From assembly GCA_024336345.1 (NCBI GenBank), contig JANFOG010000001.1, positions 5,332,001-5,396,000 on the forward strand: a stretch of DNA of 64,000 nt. The letters run 5' to 3'. This document shows positions 46,896-58,678 of this stretch, in pieces; within the stretch, counting starts at the first letter, position 1, and each line of letters begins with the position of its first letter. Both the position numbers and the translations under genes were made by a program. The stretch is from Mariannaea sp. PMI_226. Its lineage: Eukaryota > Ascomycota > Sordariomycetes > Hypocreales > Nectriaceae. Under the pieces are notes generated by a model that ran no database searches, was not told the origin of the DNA, and worked only from the letters and a program-made list of their open reading frames with translations.

Positions 46896-49321
46896 ATGCT
46901 TATCGCATCAAATTCTGCAATAGGAAACGAGTGCCCTTTACACGCAAAAAGCCTGCGGCGCCTGGGTAGGTACCTCGTCCCAAAACATGTGGCCGGTGGA
47001 GCCTCTGAGGGATCCTCCAGGGGACCCGAGCAGCGGACGCCGAGCCGTTCACCGTCGTCGCGAGCGAACTTCACCGAGCAGTCGCAAGCGAGTTCGAACT
47101 GCGTAAGTGTCTCAAGATGGTTCAAACCGCCCCTTTCTTGATTCAGTGCTCATTGGCATTTCTCCATCTTTCCCCTTGGCAGCAAAGGACTGACGCTAAT
47201 CGAGCCCGGTGCCTTAGCTGCAATAGTTGCAGCCTTCGACGCGTAAAATGCTCAGGCGAACAACCATGTGCTCAGTGCCATCGGGCAACCAGACGGTGCG
47301 AGTATCCATTGGATCTCGACAAGGTATCTGTCTCTCGCTCAGAGTTGGAGGCGCTCAAGGCTAGATGCGAGGAGCTAGAGCGGCGTGCCTCACCTGCTGC
47401 TCAAGCACCCTCGATGATGATGCCATCATCGTCCAGCGATGTCACGAACTTAGAGACAAGCAAGACCGGTGCTGCATTTGGCAGCAACGGCAATACCGAT
47501 GACATAGCTCCTTCTGAGGGCCGACTTCTTCACGATCCAGATGGTACAGCACGTTATCTTGGGCCTTCCTCTGGCGCTCACTTCCTCAATCGAGTCAAAG
47601 AATTCATGGCGACGCTACAGCCTCTTGTTGGCACCCAGCAAGGCTACCCGCCTCAATCTGGGCAAACATTTCTCACAAGCGTTGGGCGCTACCAAACCTT
47701 CGACTCGAGGACATTGCAGCTTCCACCCGTTGATCCCTCGCAGCTCCCCAGCCAGACAGAGATGACCCTCATGGTTACTGAGTTTCGCTTCTTCACGCAA
47801 GATGGCAACGGAGATTTTCCTAGCGGCGGTATTTTCTATTGGGGCAATTTGTCCTTCACAAACCAATTCCCCTATGACGCAGCAGCTCTGCGGACATCAG
47901 GTCAGCTTGCACTCTTGCATATGGTTTTGGCTGTAGCAGCTCGTCTCGGGTCTGCGGCGCATTGGAAAGATGAGGATTGCAGTGAACACTTCTTCTCTAG
48001 AGCACAGCTCATACTTGGCAACCCACTTGATATTACATCTCACGCCCCACGCGACATCTCGGTAATGCTGCTGATGGCATTCTATTTAATTGAAGCCAAT
48101 CGGCGTGATTCCGCTTACGTCATGGTCAATGTTGCCCTACATCTCGCCATAATGGATGGTGCACATTGCAGCTGCGGCCAAGGGGAGGACTTCAAACGTA
48201 CTTTCTGGACATTATACGTCCTCGATTGTTGGCTCTCGTCCGTCTTAGGACGGCCGCCTAGCATCTCAGATAGTTCGATTCAATTGCCTCTGCCAGAAGA
48301 AACACCGTGAGTTCTTACCGAAACAATATTCTCCTGGAATTTACTACTAGTCTGCCGCTGACGACATTGAGATGCAGTGGATTTCCCAGCCCCGTTGGCC
48401 TCCAAGCACACATTGGACTCGCTAAGATTTCGCGTTACATTGTGTGCAACGTGTATCGAATAGCGCCCTCAGACCAGTCATTGGCCACCAATCTACAGCA
48501 TGTAGAGCACGCTCTCTCGTTGTTACAGCAGTGGCTCAATTCCCTACCTCTATCGCTAAAGATAGATGGCCAGCTATTGACCAAGGATAGAGCTTGTCTC
48601 GTGCTGCACCTTATGTATAACCAAGTAAGGCCCCTGCAGTTGACCCTTGATGTCATGACATGTTCTCAAATATACGACCTTGCAGGATATCATTCTTACA
48701 ACCAGACCTATATTTTTCGCAGCTGTCAAGAAAATTCTCGCCGACCGATTTCTATCTCAAAAATCCAACAAAGACAAGACGGAAACCTATCAAGCTGAGT
48801 CGTACATGTCTTTCGTTGGTCGTTGTCACGACGCTGCCAGTGAAAACATTCGACTCGGCGTGTTAATTCGAGACCTGAGCCCCAGACAGAGACTTACTCA
48901 TCAAGAAGCGCACGCAATTTTCAATGCGGCTTTGGTCATATTACTACAACGGCTTGCTTTCCCCAAATCAGAGCCAACAGAGACCAATGATGTCGCGTTC
49001 GCAATTGAAGTATTTCAGCAAGAGGCGAGGTTGGGGAATAATTTCGGAATCGATTGCCTCACAGTGTTGCAGGACCTGAGTTTTATCGTCTATGCGCTAC
49101 CGCAGGCTCATCTCACTCTGGTTGATGAGCCAGTAGTTTCGGCCACAACGTTCGCAAACAGTAGTGAGACGAACGGCCCAGTCGAACCTGACATGTCGCC
49201 AGCGAATATTGACCTTCTCGATGGCCAATCGACAGTGGAGTTGAACGGGGCATTGTTTAGGGAGCTGCAAACATGGCTCGAAAACGACTATCTAGAGATA
49301 TATAATAATTTCAGGCTTTAG
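46896..49321 (+). CDS. Zn2Cys6 transcription factor with Fungal_trans (MHR) domain, probable cluster regulator
   Basis: Four exons: 46896-47102, 47183-48306, 48378-48624 and 48686-49321; 737 residues, frame consistent. Zinc cluster C82-x2-C85-x6-C92-x5-C98-x2-C101-x6-C108 (CNSCSLRRVKCSGEQPCAQC), followed by a Leu/Glu coiled coil (SRSELEALKARCEELE) for dimerisation. The middle homology region is visible (ALLHMVLAVAARLG, FWTLYVLDCWLSSVLGRPPS). The N-terminal exon is Ser/Arg rich and its start is less certain; an unspliced start at 47117 is possible but would replace those residues. It is next to the MFS, glycosidase and kinase genes that share a CGG-N8-CCG palindrome, the kind of site such dimers bind. 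Confidence 0.85.
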
Positions 49322-49412
49322 AACGAGCAGAATTGCTCTTTGTAACTATCTACTTTACTAATTTGATATATATAATTATTCTGCGGCGCGCAGGGAAGCC
49401 GGTGTCACTACA

Positions 49413-51484
49413 TCACAGACCATAAATAAATGTGTACTTGCGATCGCCATACCGAGTCTTGTCGGTTCTTTCACGCTCCAGTTCCTCCTCTGTCATCTGT
49501 GCCATCTTGCCTCTCTTGTACCTGTTCGCAGCCGCAAGACCAAATCGGTAACCAGTATAACCTAACAGGGCAACGATTGCAATACCGAGGCTGACGTAGA
49601 AGGATGTTTTGTAGGAGGGACCATACTTTGCGGCAAATATCTGGGAACCAATAATTCCTGCAAGATTTCCGAATCCGTTTGCGCCAAGAATCAACGTACG
49701 CTTGCCAGGTTCTGTTTTTGATAAAATGATTAGTTCGTGATTTAATCTGTTGCTAGTCATGAACAATTCTTACCGGGTGTGTTTCCACTTAGCCATGCCA
49801 CGGTCAAAGGAGCAGACACATAACAACCGAAAAGCAAGATGCAGAGACCAGCATATTTACCGCCACTCGATTTCACAGTGACAGTGAGTATCAGGCCGAT
49901 GATTCCAATAAAAAGGCTTGCAATAATATGATAACCTCTCTCACGTCTATATCATGTCAGTCAAGGTTCAACCGGCAATGCAATTTGTAGACTGACCGGC
50001 GATCTGAACTCAAAGCAAAGAGGTATAAGCCGATGGCGCCACAGACATAGGGCGGAACGGTCAGCTAGGAGCAAATTGTTAGCTAAAGTACTGAACAACA
50101 GAAGTCTAAAACCCAAGAGAGATTTGCGTTTGCTTACAAGATTTGCTCGAATGCTTTCAAAGCCCAAACCCTGCAAGACCAGAGGGAGAAAAATGCTGAA
50201 AGCCTGGGTAGGAACACTGGCACAAATGTTGAATAAAATCACACCATAGAACTTCCAGTCTTTTGCCGCCTCAATAGCGTCGCGCTTGGAGAGCCTGTCT
50301 TTTTCTAGACCGTCCTTGCCGTATTCGTGTTGGATAAAAAGCGCTGTGTCGCGACGCATACGATCTGCGGCAAACTCTCGCTCCTCTTGGTTGAGAAACC
50401 AAGCGGAACTTGGACCTCTAGGAAGTAGACAAAAGGCTAGGATTGCAACAAAGCAAGTAAGAGAACCTTCAATGACAAATAGATACTGCCAATTGCGCAA
50501 TGGGCCACTCTTCAAATGGAAGACACCGTATGCTTGTTAATTTGTTAGCTAGTTGCTCTCAAGCGAGGTTGTTTCCCAAAGATCGTGTAAGAACTCACAG
50601 ATGGCACCTGAAAATGCTCCAGCAACTGCATATTGACCATAGAAAATCGCTACTCTGACGGCTAAGTCGAACCGTCCATAAAAGAAGGATAGGTAAGAGA
50701 CACAGGTGGGGTAGAAGCCTGCTTCGAAAAGCCCAATGACGAGACGGATAGCAATCAACCCGCCTTAGAGACATGTCTTAGCCACACTACGCAAGTGATA
50801 GGGGGTGGGGACCTCATGTCTTACCTCGACCTTTGATGAATGCTTGCCCAATGGTCAGGGCTCCCCAGGAGAACTGTAATTCATTTGTTTAGGGTTATGT
50901 TCCACGGACGCAAAACGGATTTAGGAATTTACGAACCGCCAAAAATGGAATCCAGATATTAGGGCCAACCCAGCGACCCATTGCGGCAGAGGGGGGTTGA
51001 AAAAGGACAAAGGTGATAAAGAAAAGTGAGACAGCAAAGTTGAGGTCTTCTGGCTGGGCTCCAATATCCTTGGTAAATCCTGTGTTATCCTCGATTAGTG
51101 ATTGCCCCGGTCATTGGTTCCCCCTAGATCGTCCAGACAGCCTTCACTGTTGTCAAACGATATACACAGATGTCACATACCTTGTGTCTGAGCGTTACCA
51201 ATGTTGCCTTTGTCCAGGCCGTTGAACAGATACACCAGTGACAACAAAGGCAGCATGGCGAAGTCCATCTTCCGATTGACTCGACGATTCAGTTCCACCT
51301 CCTCGGGAGACGAAGGCACAAATCCGGCAGGACCATTCTCAGATTCTGAAATTAGATTACCGGCGGCTTGGAGACCCTTCCCAGACATCATGGAATGCTC
51401 ATTTCCAGATGTTTCCTCCATGGTGATCGAAGAGGATCCGCCCTCAATCTTCTCCAAGTTGAGACTAGAAGCAGTGGGAGCCAT
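49413..51484 (-). CDS. MFS anion:cation symporter (Dal5/allantoate-permease-like)
   Basis: Eight exons: 51484-51181, 51079-50937, 50873-50825, 50763-50599, 50532-50138, 50064-49997, 49946-49774 and 49711-49413; 531 residues, all junctions canonical and in phase. Family text: NRKMDFAMLPLLSLVYLFNG before TM1, LDKGNIGNA, FEAGFYPTCVSYLSFFY, and the end NTPEPGKRTLILGANGFGNL. Twelve hydrophobic segments with a charged central loop. This family carries organic anions and related small solutes such as allantoate, nicotinate, pantothenate and sugar acids. Divergent from the glycosidase gene, sharing a promoter with the CGGGTAGCTACCCG palindrome. Confidence 0.88.
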
Positions 51485-51966
51485 ATTCTGCTATGACCAG
51501 AGTTGATGATTGAACAGTAGACGTACTTGCAACATATAGAAGCACGATCTATTCTCCGTATTTTATATTTCGTGGGGAGGTGCGACTGATATTCGTGGAG
51601 GCAGAATCTGGGGAAGTCAGGAAAACATCCATGCAGGCCCAGGGTGCTGACCCGGGGGCAGATGCAGGGTCTGCACATGGGTGTGGAGAGCTTTTAGGAT
51701 GACCCCTGAAGGTTTTGAGCCAATAGCGTATTGTATTCTAGCCGAAAGGGGATGCCGAAGCAAACGTAAGTCAACGGGTGGTGTCCCGGTGGTGGCGATC
51801 TCCTAGATGGTACGGGTAGCTACCCGGCGCAGGCCGTCGAAGCTGCTGGATCAGTAAGCTTTTCTTTTCCGACCTGGAGTCTCTTAAATGGTATGGGCCC
51901 CTGTATGTATGTCGCTTTCAGACTAGACAGTATTCCAGTCATTCACTCTACTTGGTTTCAGTCAAG
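51485..51966. promoter_or_regulatory. divergent promoter, MFS and glycosidase genes
   Basis: 482 bp between two head-to-head starts, holding the palindrome at 51813-51826 and a CCCGGTGG word about 30 bp before it (also present before the second palindrome). Confidence 0.6.
51813..51826. promoter_or_regulatory. palindromic Gal4-type site CGG-N8-CCG, copy 1
   Basis: CGGGTAGCTACCCG, perfectly self-complementary. It is 141 bp before the glycosidase ATG and 329 bp before the divergent MFS ATG. Zn2Cys6 dimers bind paired CGG triplets, so this is a candidate operator for the neighbouring regulator. Confidence 0.65.
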
Positions 51967-54128
51967 ATGGGCTCACTTCCTACGTCTTCCTCAACGCAGG
52001 AACGAGACTATTCCGCCTCTGTTGTCTTCCATCCAACACAAGGCAAAAAAGCAAACAAGACAGTTGACATTGGTCAAAATGGGACGTCATTGTCAGCCAA
52101 CATCTACGGACAAGTAGGCATCCGAATTTTCCTGACGAGTTGCATACCAAAGGCTAAACAGTTCTCAGGTTCTTCAACTTAGTACATACCACCCCGAACA
52201 TGGCATCATTGTTGCTGCTTCATATGAACAATTCGATGGTTCCAGGTACTATGATCCGTTATATGTACGCGACTACAGGAAGCGCATGCTTCAGATGGTC
52301 AATGACGGCAACCAAGGATTCGGTTTATGCATTGCCAACATTGGCCCAAGAGTTGCCATTGACCTAGTCGATATGCATACCGCTGGCTTTCGTTTCGATA
52401 CCGAATGTGGTGCTGCTGTGCGTTACGTTGTAAGTGTTGATGAGAAGGGTCGTCTCAGTCAGCGTGCACATATCATCAACACGACAAATGAGGAAGTTCG
52501 GATTGCATTTCGAGTAAATCTAGAAGCAAGCGTTCATCGAGCCTCATATGGACAACTAACCGAAGGGGGCCCGATTCCGCTACCCCAGTGTGAGAATGCT
52601 CTTGAAGTCAATGGCGATGAAGGATCATTCGTCATCAGAAACAAATTCCTCGGGGCTCATCTGAGTGGGCAATTAGACCTGGATGGTGCCTCGATGCCAC
52701 TAGTCGGGTTGAAAGACGTAACTCTGCCTGGCTTGTTAAAAGACTCATCTACAACGTATCAGTCCCTTTCCATTGCGCCAAACTCCAACCTCAGTGTCGG
52801 CCTTACTCTGTACCTTTCACCAGGCTTGGAGGAAATTCGTTGCTCACCTGGACTAGGGGATCTCAAGTTGAGAAATCCAGGCAGTAGGTTGACATGGAGC
52901 AACCCTGAGAAGGTCGAAACATATCTCATTCGACGAAATGTCGACTATATTCTCGGCAACTGCGCCCTCTCTATTTCAGAATCGGAAGTCGCCCTTATTA
53001 CCGATCATGTGGCACTGCCGCTCGGTTGGAACCGAGACAACTAGTGAGTACCCCTAAGTTCTTGTTCATCATTCTCGGCTAACATCAGCTGTTTAAAGTT
53101 GGCAGTGGCGTCTATTGCTGTTGGCTCGGCGAAATCTGAAGTCTCTGGTTCTGCCAGACGCTTACAATCAGTATAAGGGGCTTCTTGATCGTACACTGAA
53201 GGGCCACTTGGAATGGGTATTTTATAGAGCTGAGCGACCCCATAAGTTCTGGCACAGGTCCTACGTCATAACGGGCAAGCCAAAAGACGGACCCGTATAT
53301 CAGTTGGATCAGCAATGTTACCCCATACTCGAGCTTTGCGACTATTTTTCGGAGTATCCCACGGAAGTAGAGTTCGTTGAGAAGATTTTATCCTCTCAAG
53401 TGGTCACGGAAATTCTCGACCACATCACCTCGACACGCGATTCATGCACAGGATTATTTCCCACGGATGAAACCCCAGGAGACGACGAAGTGATATATCC
53501 ATTTCATTTCTCAAGTCATGTTTTGCTCTGGTACACCCTACGTCGACTGGCCGACTTGCTTCGTCTGGTGCCCGCAGCATCACGATCCCTCGAGGATAGG
53601 ACCCGAACACTCGCTGAGGAAATTCGCTCACGAACCATGCAAAACTTCCTGATAGAGGGCTCAGCTTCCACAAGCATCAAGATAGCCTACCTGGTAGATG
53701 GTCACGGAAAGCACACCTTCTATCATGATGGAAATGATATCCCAACTGCTTTTGCTGCTCCTTGGGGGTTCTTCTCTTCCCAACGGGAACTAGATGCGTG
53801 GTGCAACACCATGAACTATGCCCTATCGGAAGAAAACGAGTTAGGGTACAGTTCGGGAGGACTCTTTGCCGGACTTGGAAGTGTCCATTCACAAGGGCCA
53901 TGGCCGCTTGGGTACTTTCAAGAGATGCTGTACGCAGACGTGAGAGGTGATAGGCGGGCAAAGAATCACGCTCTTCACCGCATAACTGGCGCTATGCAGT
54001 GGGATGGAACGTTTGGAGAGGCAGTGGACGTCAAAACTGGAGAAACAACAAGCAAGGCATGGTTCAGTTGGCCAGGTGCTATGATAGCAACAGCCATCAT
54101 TGAAAGCAGACAGGAAACGAGATTTTAG
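51967..54128 (+). CDS. two-domain six-hairpin glycosidase, GH125-like catalytic part
   Basis: Three exons: 51967-52113, 52169-53043 and 53099-54128; 683 residues, frame consistent. The N-terminal 320 or so residues look like a beta-sandwich; the C-terminal 350 look like an (alpha/alpha)6 barrel. Motifs shared in order with metal-independent alpha-mannosidases (GH125): WNRDNYWQWRLL at the junction, AYLVDGHGKHTFYHDGNDIP, LFAGLGSVHSQGPWPLGYF, and WDGTFGEAVD..SKAWFSWPGAM. No signal peptide, so it would act on an imported substrate. Exact family is uncertain because typical GH125 enzymes are shorter and lack the N-terminal domain; other six-hairpin families remain possible. Confidence 0.7.
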
Positions 54129-55720
54129 TTGGTTAATATAGATATCGTGTATTGCGGTGGGGCTAGAACAGTTCCTCATATGAGCATCGAGCCGGTAGAT
54201 TATCAATTTACAATTAGAAAGGCTATGGCGCACTTACAATCACATTTTCATATGTATGTAAGGTATTAAAGGACAGGTCTTAAGTGCTTAGGTATGACAT
54301 ATCATACTGCTTGCACCTAAATGGTTTTTTCCCCCGGGATTCTGAATTTTGCAAATTGGGAGTAGATGGGAACCCATTTTAGCTGAATGCTGTGCTTCAT
54401 TTCTCGTGGTGGTGCCCAGATTCTTGTTGCCCAAACTTCACCATATGCAACTATGAGTCGACGTATCAGAGTGCAAAATAAATGTTTGTGGACAAGAAGT
54501 TAACGCTGGTGCCCGCCGGATCTAGCACGGTGGCGAGCGGGCCTAGTTGTCATGCACTTGCTCAAGTCTTCTCGGGCTCGTAATGCCAAAGGTTTCTCTT
54601 CTCCGGTACTAAAAAGTGGTCATTTGGCCCTTAGCTTGAGGGGCCTACCAGGACATGCGCCAAGCGTCCAGTGACAAGACAAAGCGCAAAGTGTGGCGCG
54701 CACCACACAGATGACCTGTCTCGCTGCACACGCAGCATGTGTAACATCATCGTCGGCGGTTCGGCTAATGTCTTTCGAAATCACACTTCCAACCGTCAGA
54801 ACACCAACAAACATTTTAGACCCCGATGGCACAGTCGATGTTTAGTGTGACTTGCATCCTTGCCATCATTCAGTTCAGTTCTCCACCTCCACCTCATAAA
54901 CTACGTCTTATGAGACTTGCCTATATGTACATGTGCCTGATGACTACAACAAACCAGCAAGCAATTTCCTTACGTCCTCCGTTGGCACCGTGGTTGTGGC
55001 ACAAGATCTGAAAGTTGGGGAATGTTGGGGAAAATAGCAAGAGTCTATTGGCACGAGGAAAAGGGATGGTCCCCGGTGGCGAGGTTGGTGGATCTTGGCC
55101 CGGGTAGCTACCCGGGCATCATGGCATCTCGGTAATTGATATGAGCTGCCTGGTATTTCCACTGGCTGACAATCTATCGTGGAAGGATTGTCGTCCGTTG
55201 CTCCATCCGACTTTGATCTGGACCTTCATTAGTTCCGCGAAGATGTCGGCAACAATTGAAGTAATTGCTGTATTGAGTCAATATTGTTACGACTCGAAAC
55301 ACAACTAGCCCGTTACAGAACAGAAGAAATTGGACCACAGCTTTTCATGCCTTCTATATAAGGCAAGAAGTCCCCTCTACGCAATTATCGATGCCCACAT
55401 ACATCTACACGACTCAGTAACAAATGACTCGGTGTCTTTTTGGTAGCACTGACCAACTTTCTCGTTCGAAGCCCACCACATGTATTACCTAGTCCTCTAG
55501 ACCACCCTGGGTTAACTAAACCTTCTAATTTTACAGCTGGTGGATGCCTTTCAGTACAGATTGCTTGGATTCCTCATCAGTACAAGAAATCTGTTGGGCA
55601 CTTTCGCCACGTCACACAACACACCAATCCGACCAGTGCTATATCATTATATGGGTGGTTATTAGCACCAAAAGCAAATACAACTAGCGTTTATTCTGTT
55701 CTGAAATATCAGAAAACCCA
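54129..55720. other. spacer with kinase promoter
   Basis: 1.6 kb with no supported coding exon. It contains the second palindrome at 55098-55117. Confidence 0.5.
55098..55117. promoter_or_regulatory. palindromic Gal4-type site CGG-N8-CCG, copy 2 (20-bp perfect palindrome)
   Basis: GCCCGGGTAGCTACCCGGGC contains the same 14-base core as copy 1 and extends the symmetry to 20 bp. It lies 604 bp before the kinase ATG and 970 bp after the glycosidase stop. A CCCGGTGG-type word precedes it, as at copy 1. Confidence 0.65.
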
Positions 55721-56667
55721 ATGGCGTTACAGCTTTCAGATGAAAAAGTGCAAATTTGCACCTCCTTCTTACTGGAACACCTCTACAAACACCAGAATAA
55801 CCACCATGGTCCTCTTGTCATAGGACTAAATGGCATGCAGGGTGTTGGTAAAACAACGCTCGTGGCATCACTGGCGGAAAGTCTGAACAGAGACGGTATA
55901 TACACAGTCGCCTTTAGTATTGATGATTTCTACTTGACGCGTGAGGATCAAGTCAAGCTGTCAGGAGAGAACGCCGACAATGCCCTATTCCAGCATCGAG
56001 GACAGCCAGGTATTTCACAATATTTCCTCTAGAACATTTCAGGCGATGCGAGTATATTGACAATAATACAGGGACTCACGATGTAGAACTGGCGAAATCA
56101 GTGTTGGCGTCTTTAGTATCCGGCCAGTTCACAAAAGTACCCGCATATGATAAAGCACTTTTCTCCGGACAAGGCGACCGCCTGCCAGAGCAGGACTGGA
56201 CAGTCATCGACAACAGTTGCCTCAAACCTCTTCAAATAGTCATATTAGAAGGCTGGTCAGTTGGTTTTCGCTCGTTAGCACCTGAGCAAGTAGCAGCCAA
56301 ATGGAACGCAACCAGTCGAACCCTGAAGAACCATAAACTCGAGCATTTACTCTTCTTAAATGAAAAGTTGAGACTTTATGAGGCTATTTGGGAATTATTT
56401 GGTGCATTTATACAAATTGATGCAGAGGATGCCGAGTATGTCTATGCTTGGCGGCAGGAACAGGAGGAGCTTTTGCGGATATCCAGGGGCGATGAGCTAG
56501 CGGGAATGACGCCAATGCAAGTAAAGAGGTTCGTAGACGGGTTTTATCCTGGTTACGAACTTTATACGGATGGGTTGAGAGATGGATGGAACCCGAGAGG
56601 TTCAAATAATCAGCTACGTATCATTGTAGGACGTGATAGGGGTGTTCAACAGATCAGTCGACTATAA
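55721..56667 (+). CDS. D-glycerate 3-kinase-like P-loop kinase (GLYK/Tda10 family)
   Basis: Two exons: 55721-56009 and 56072-56667, joined in the phrase HRGQP-GTHD; 294 residues. Walker A is GLNGMQGVGKTT (Lys44). The family order follows: SIDDFYLTREDQ, HRGQPGTHDVEL, VPAYDKALFSGQGDR, VILEGWSVGF. In plants this family (GLYK) phosphorylates D-glycerate to 3-phosphoglycerate; yeast Tda10 is a homologue of less certain function. Cytosolic: no presequence seen. It lies after the glycosidase and shares its upstream palindrome, suggesting common control. Confidence 0.85.
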
Positions 56668-57443
56668 AGATCTGGAATCGCCATATATATCTTCAATAAA
56701 GTCATGTATTGTTGCAGCCCTTTTACTCAAGCCACAGGTCAAGTGCAATTGAGTCATCTACGAGAAGTTGATGAGAATAAAAACTGTTCAGTACATCAAC
56801 AACGGTTCGCTTTAATATATGGCTTATTTCTGGTTATTTGCACATAGATGCCTCGAGAAACAAGCAATAGATAAAACATGCTTAGCCCAAAAGCAGCTTA
56901 GCAATGACTGATTCTGTATTCAAGTACAGTCTGCATGTGATATTTAGAAGGCTTCAGGACCCCATGGCCCTGAAAGCTGTTACTGATCTACTAAAGTTGT
57001 AGCTACTATCTATCCTTTGATCTTTCTACTTGATTGTCTAGTCAATCGATCCTTTTCTTCGATAATATAAGTACCGGCTTTCATGCCAAGCTCTAGGGTA
57101 CATTGACAAAGATATTAAACAAGCTGCACGCTATGAAATAGGGACCAACAGAATGCAGCCTGAATAGACCAATGTATTGATGATCAGGAAAGAAGACTAC
57201 TATCTAGGCCATAATGGATTGGATATATCAATCCTTCCTCCTTCCTGCTTGTCTGCTTTCCCTGCCGGCTGGGCAAAGCTATGGAGGTCATATACGGAAA
57301 ACAGCAAATAGAAACAACACACATAAAACACACGCATAGCCGAGCCAAAACACATAACATGACTGTTTCACATGCTCCGCACGTTCAACAAAAGAGAATG
57401 GAATGAGGTACCTTTTATTGCATGCTCTTATCTGACGTTACCG
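56668..57443. other. convergent spacer, AT-rich
   Basis: About 0.8 kb without supported genes. Confidence 0.55.
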
Positions 57444-57863
57444 TTATATGTGGACCCAAGCGGAACTGGAGCAATTCCAGCAACTAGAAGCCTGTAGCCG
57501 ATACTCACAAGTAACGCATTGAACAGACAAGAATAATACCCGTGACCTCCTGCCTGAGGCTTCGTAGCAGCGTTGACGGGCGATGGCACCGTCCTTGTTC
57601 TTGCACTCTAGTATGAATGACGTGAGGCAATCCAGGTGGGTGAGGTCGTCCTCTAAGCTTTTCCCATATCCGCACGTAAATCGACGCTCGTATTTTCGGG
57701 CGAATCTTTTGAATGCAGGATGAGCAAATATTGGTCGTTGTATAAAGCTTTGCCTGCACATGTTGTCATCTCCAGCGGATCTATCTCCAGACCCGACATC
57801 ATCGACGGAGTAATTTTCAAACATGTCTGAACTCAGGACTGTGCTCTCGTCTCCCGCCTTCAT
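57444..57863 (-). CDS. small unknown protein, Cys-rich C-terminus
   Basis: 139 residues if unspliced. The N-terminal half is acidic and polar (ENYSVDDVGSGDRSAGDD), followed by a mixed-charge middle (HPAFKRFARKYERRFTCG) and a tail with several cysteines. A donor-like GTGAGT at the codons for TCEYR and an acceptor ACGTCAG near 57434 would swap the last 21 residues for a short end. Composition looks coding over the first 110 residues. No domain, signal peptide or membrane segment recognised. Confidence 0.45.
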   Translation of the reverse strand: MKAGDESTVLSSDMFENYSVDDVGSGDRSAGDDNMCRQSFIQRPIFAHPAFKRFARKYERRFTCGYGKSLEDDLTHLDCLTSFILECKNKDGAIARQRCYEASGRRSRVLFLSVQCVTCEYRLQASSCWNCSSSAWVHI

Positions 57864-58678
57864 GTCTCTGATGTTCTTTACTTCCGTTGTTTGTGTTCAC
57901 CAGCCCTCGACTGCTAGCAACTCTCCTGTGCTAGCACACCCGTGATTGGACGTTGTGGCTCTGTTGCTTCCATGCTGGCTCGTATACGGTCAATTATGAA
58001 GACTGCTTAGTTTTTAGTATAGACTCTGCTCCTGTTGAAAGAGATTAATTGTCACTTCAAATTGGCGACAAGGAAATTGCCATAGCGCCAAGGTGCGATC
58101 GGTACGGGGGTAGGCATCGAAGGGCAAAGCGTCCGGTGTCGATCCTTTTCCGACCGGCTCTTTAACTGGCACGCCATACTTCTTTTCTCAATAATAGTCG
58201 CCTAGTTCTGACTAAAATTATACAATAGATAAAAACATCCAATTAAATATTACCCAGGAATCGCGTGCTAATCAAACCTCAATTTTCTGACTAAACACCA
58301 TGGACAAAAATGCAAACCTGAATTCAAACCGTTTTGACTTCACCACAACTCACTCTCGCGAACCGTTTCAAGTCCAACCCGGGTTCACGCGGTACATTTA
58401 GTGTATAGAACTACAGTCATTAACATTTAATGGCCTAGTTAGCTACTCAACTTTCAACACAACTTGATTTCCACGATCTACTTCAACATTGCCAGACGTA
58501 ATCCCTAGTGACGCATCTGTCCACGAACCCGCACTTGGAGTTTCCCTGATACTCTCCGCTAACATAAACCTATGACGACCTGGTTTATTTTTTGTGAACC
58601 GACCAGATCGTTACAGTTTACTCTTTACCTCCTCCACCCGCTGAAACTTCAAATGCAAGGGTAGAAAAAGAAGAGTAA
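57864..58678. other. spacer
   Basis: About 0.8 kb of divergent/convergent spacer with no supported gene. Confidence 0.5.

Noticed and set aside
47117..47182. Alternative ATG start for the second Zn2Cys6 regulator
   Set aside because: It lies inside a well-formed intron (GTAAGT to TTGGCAG); splicing gives a better, Ser/Arg-rich N-terminus. Not fully excluded.
55440..55823. 127-codon frame overlapping the kinase start
   Set aside because: Different frame from the kinase, no family match, overlaps a clear P-loop kinase exon.
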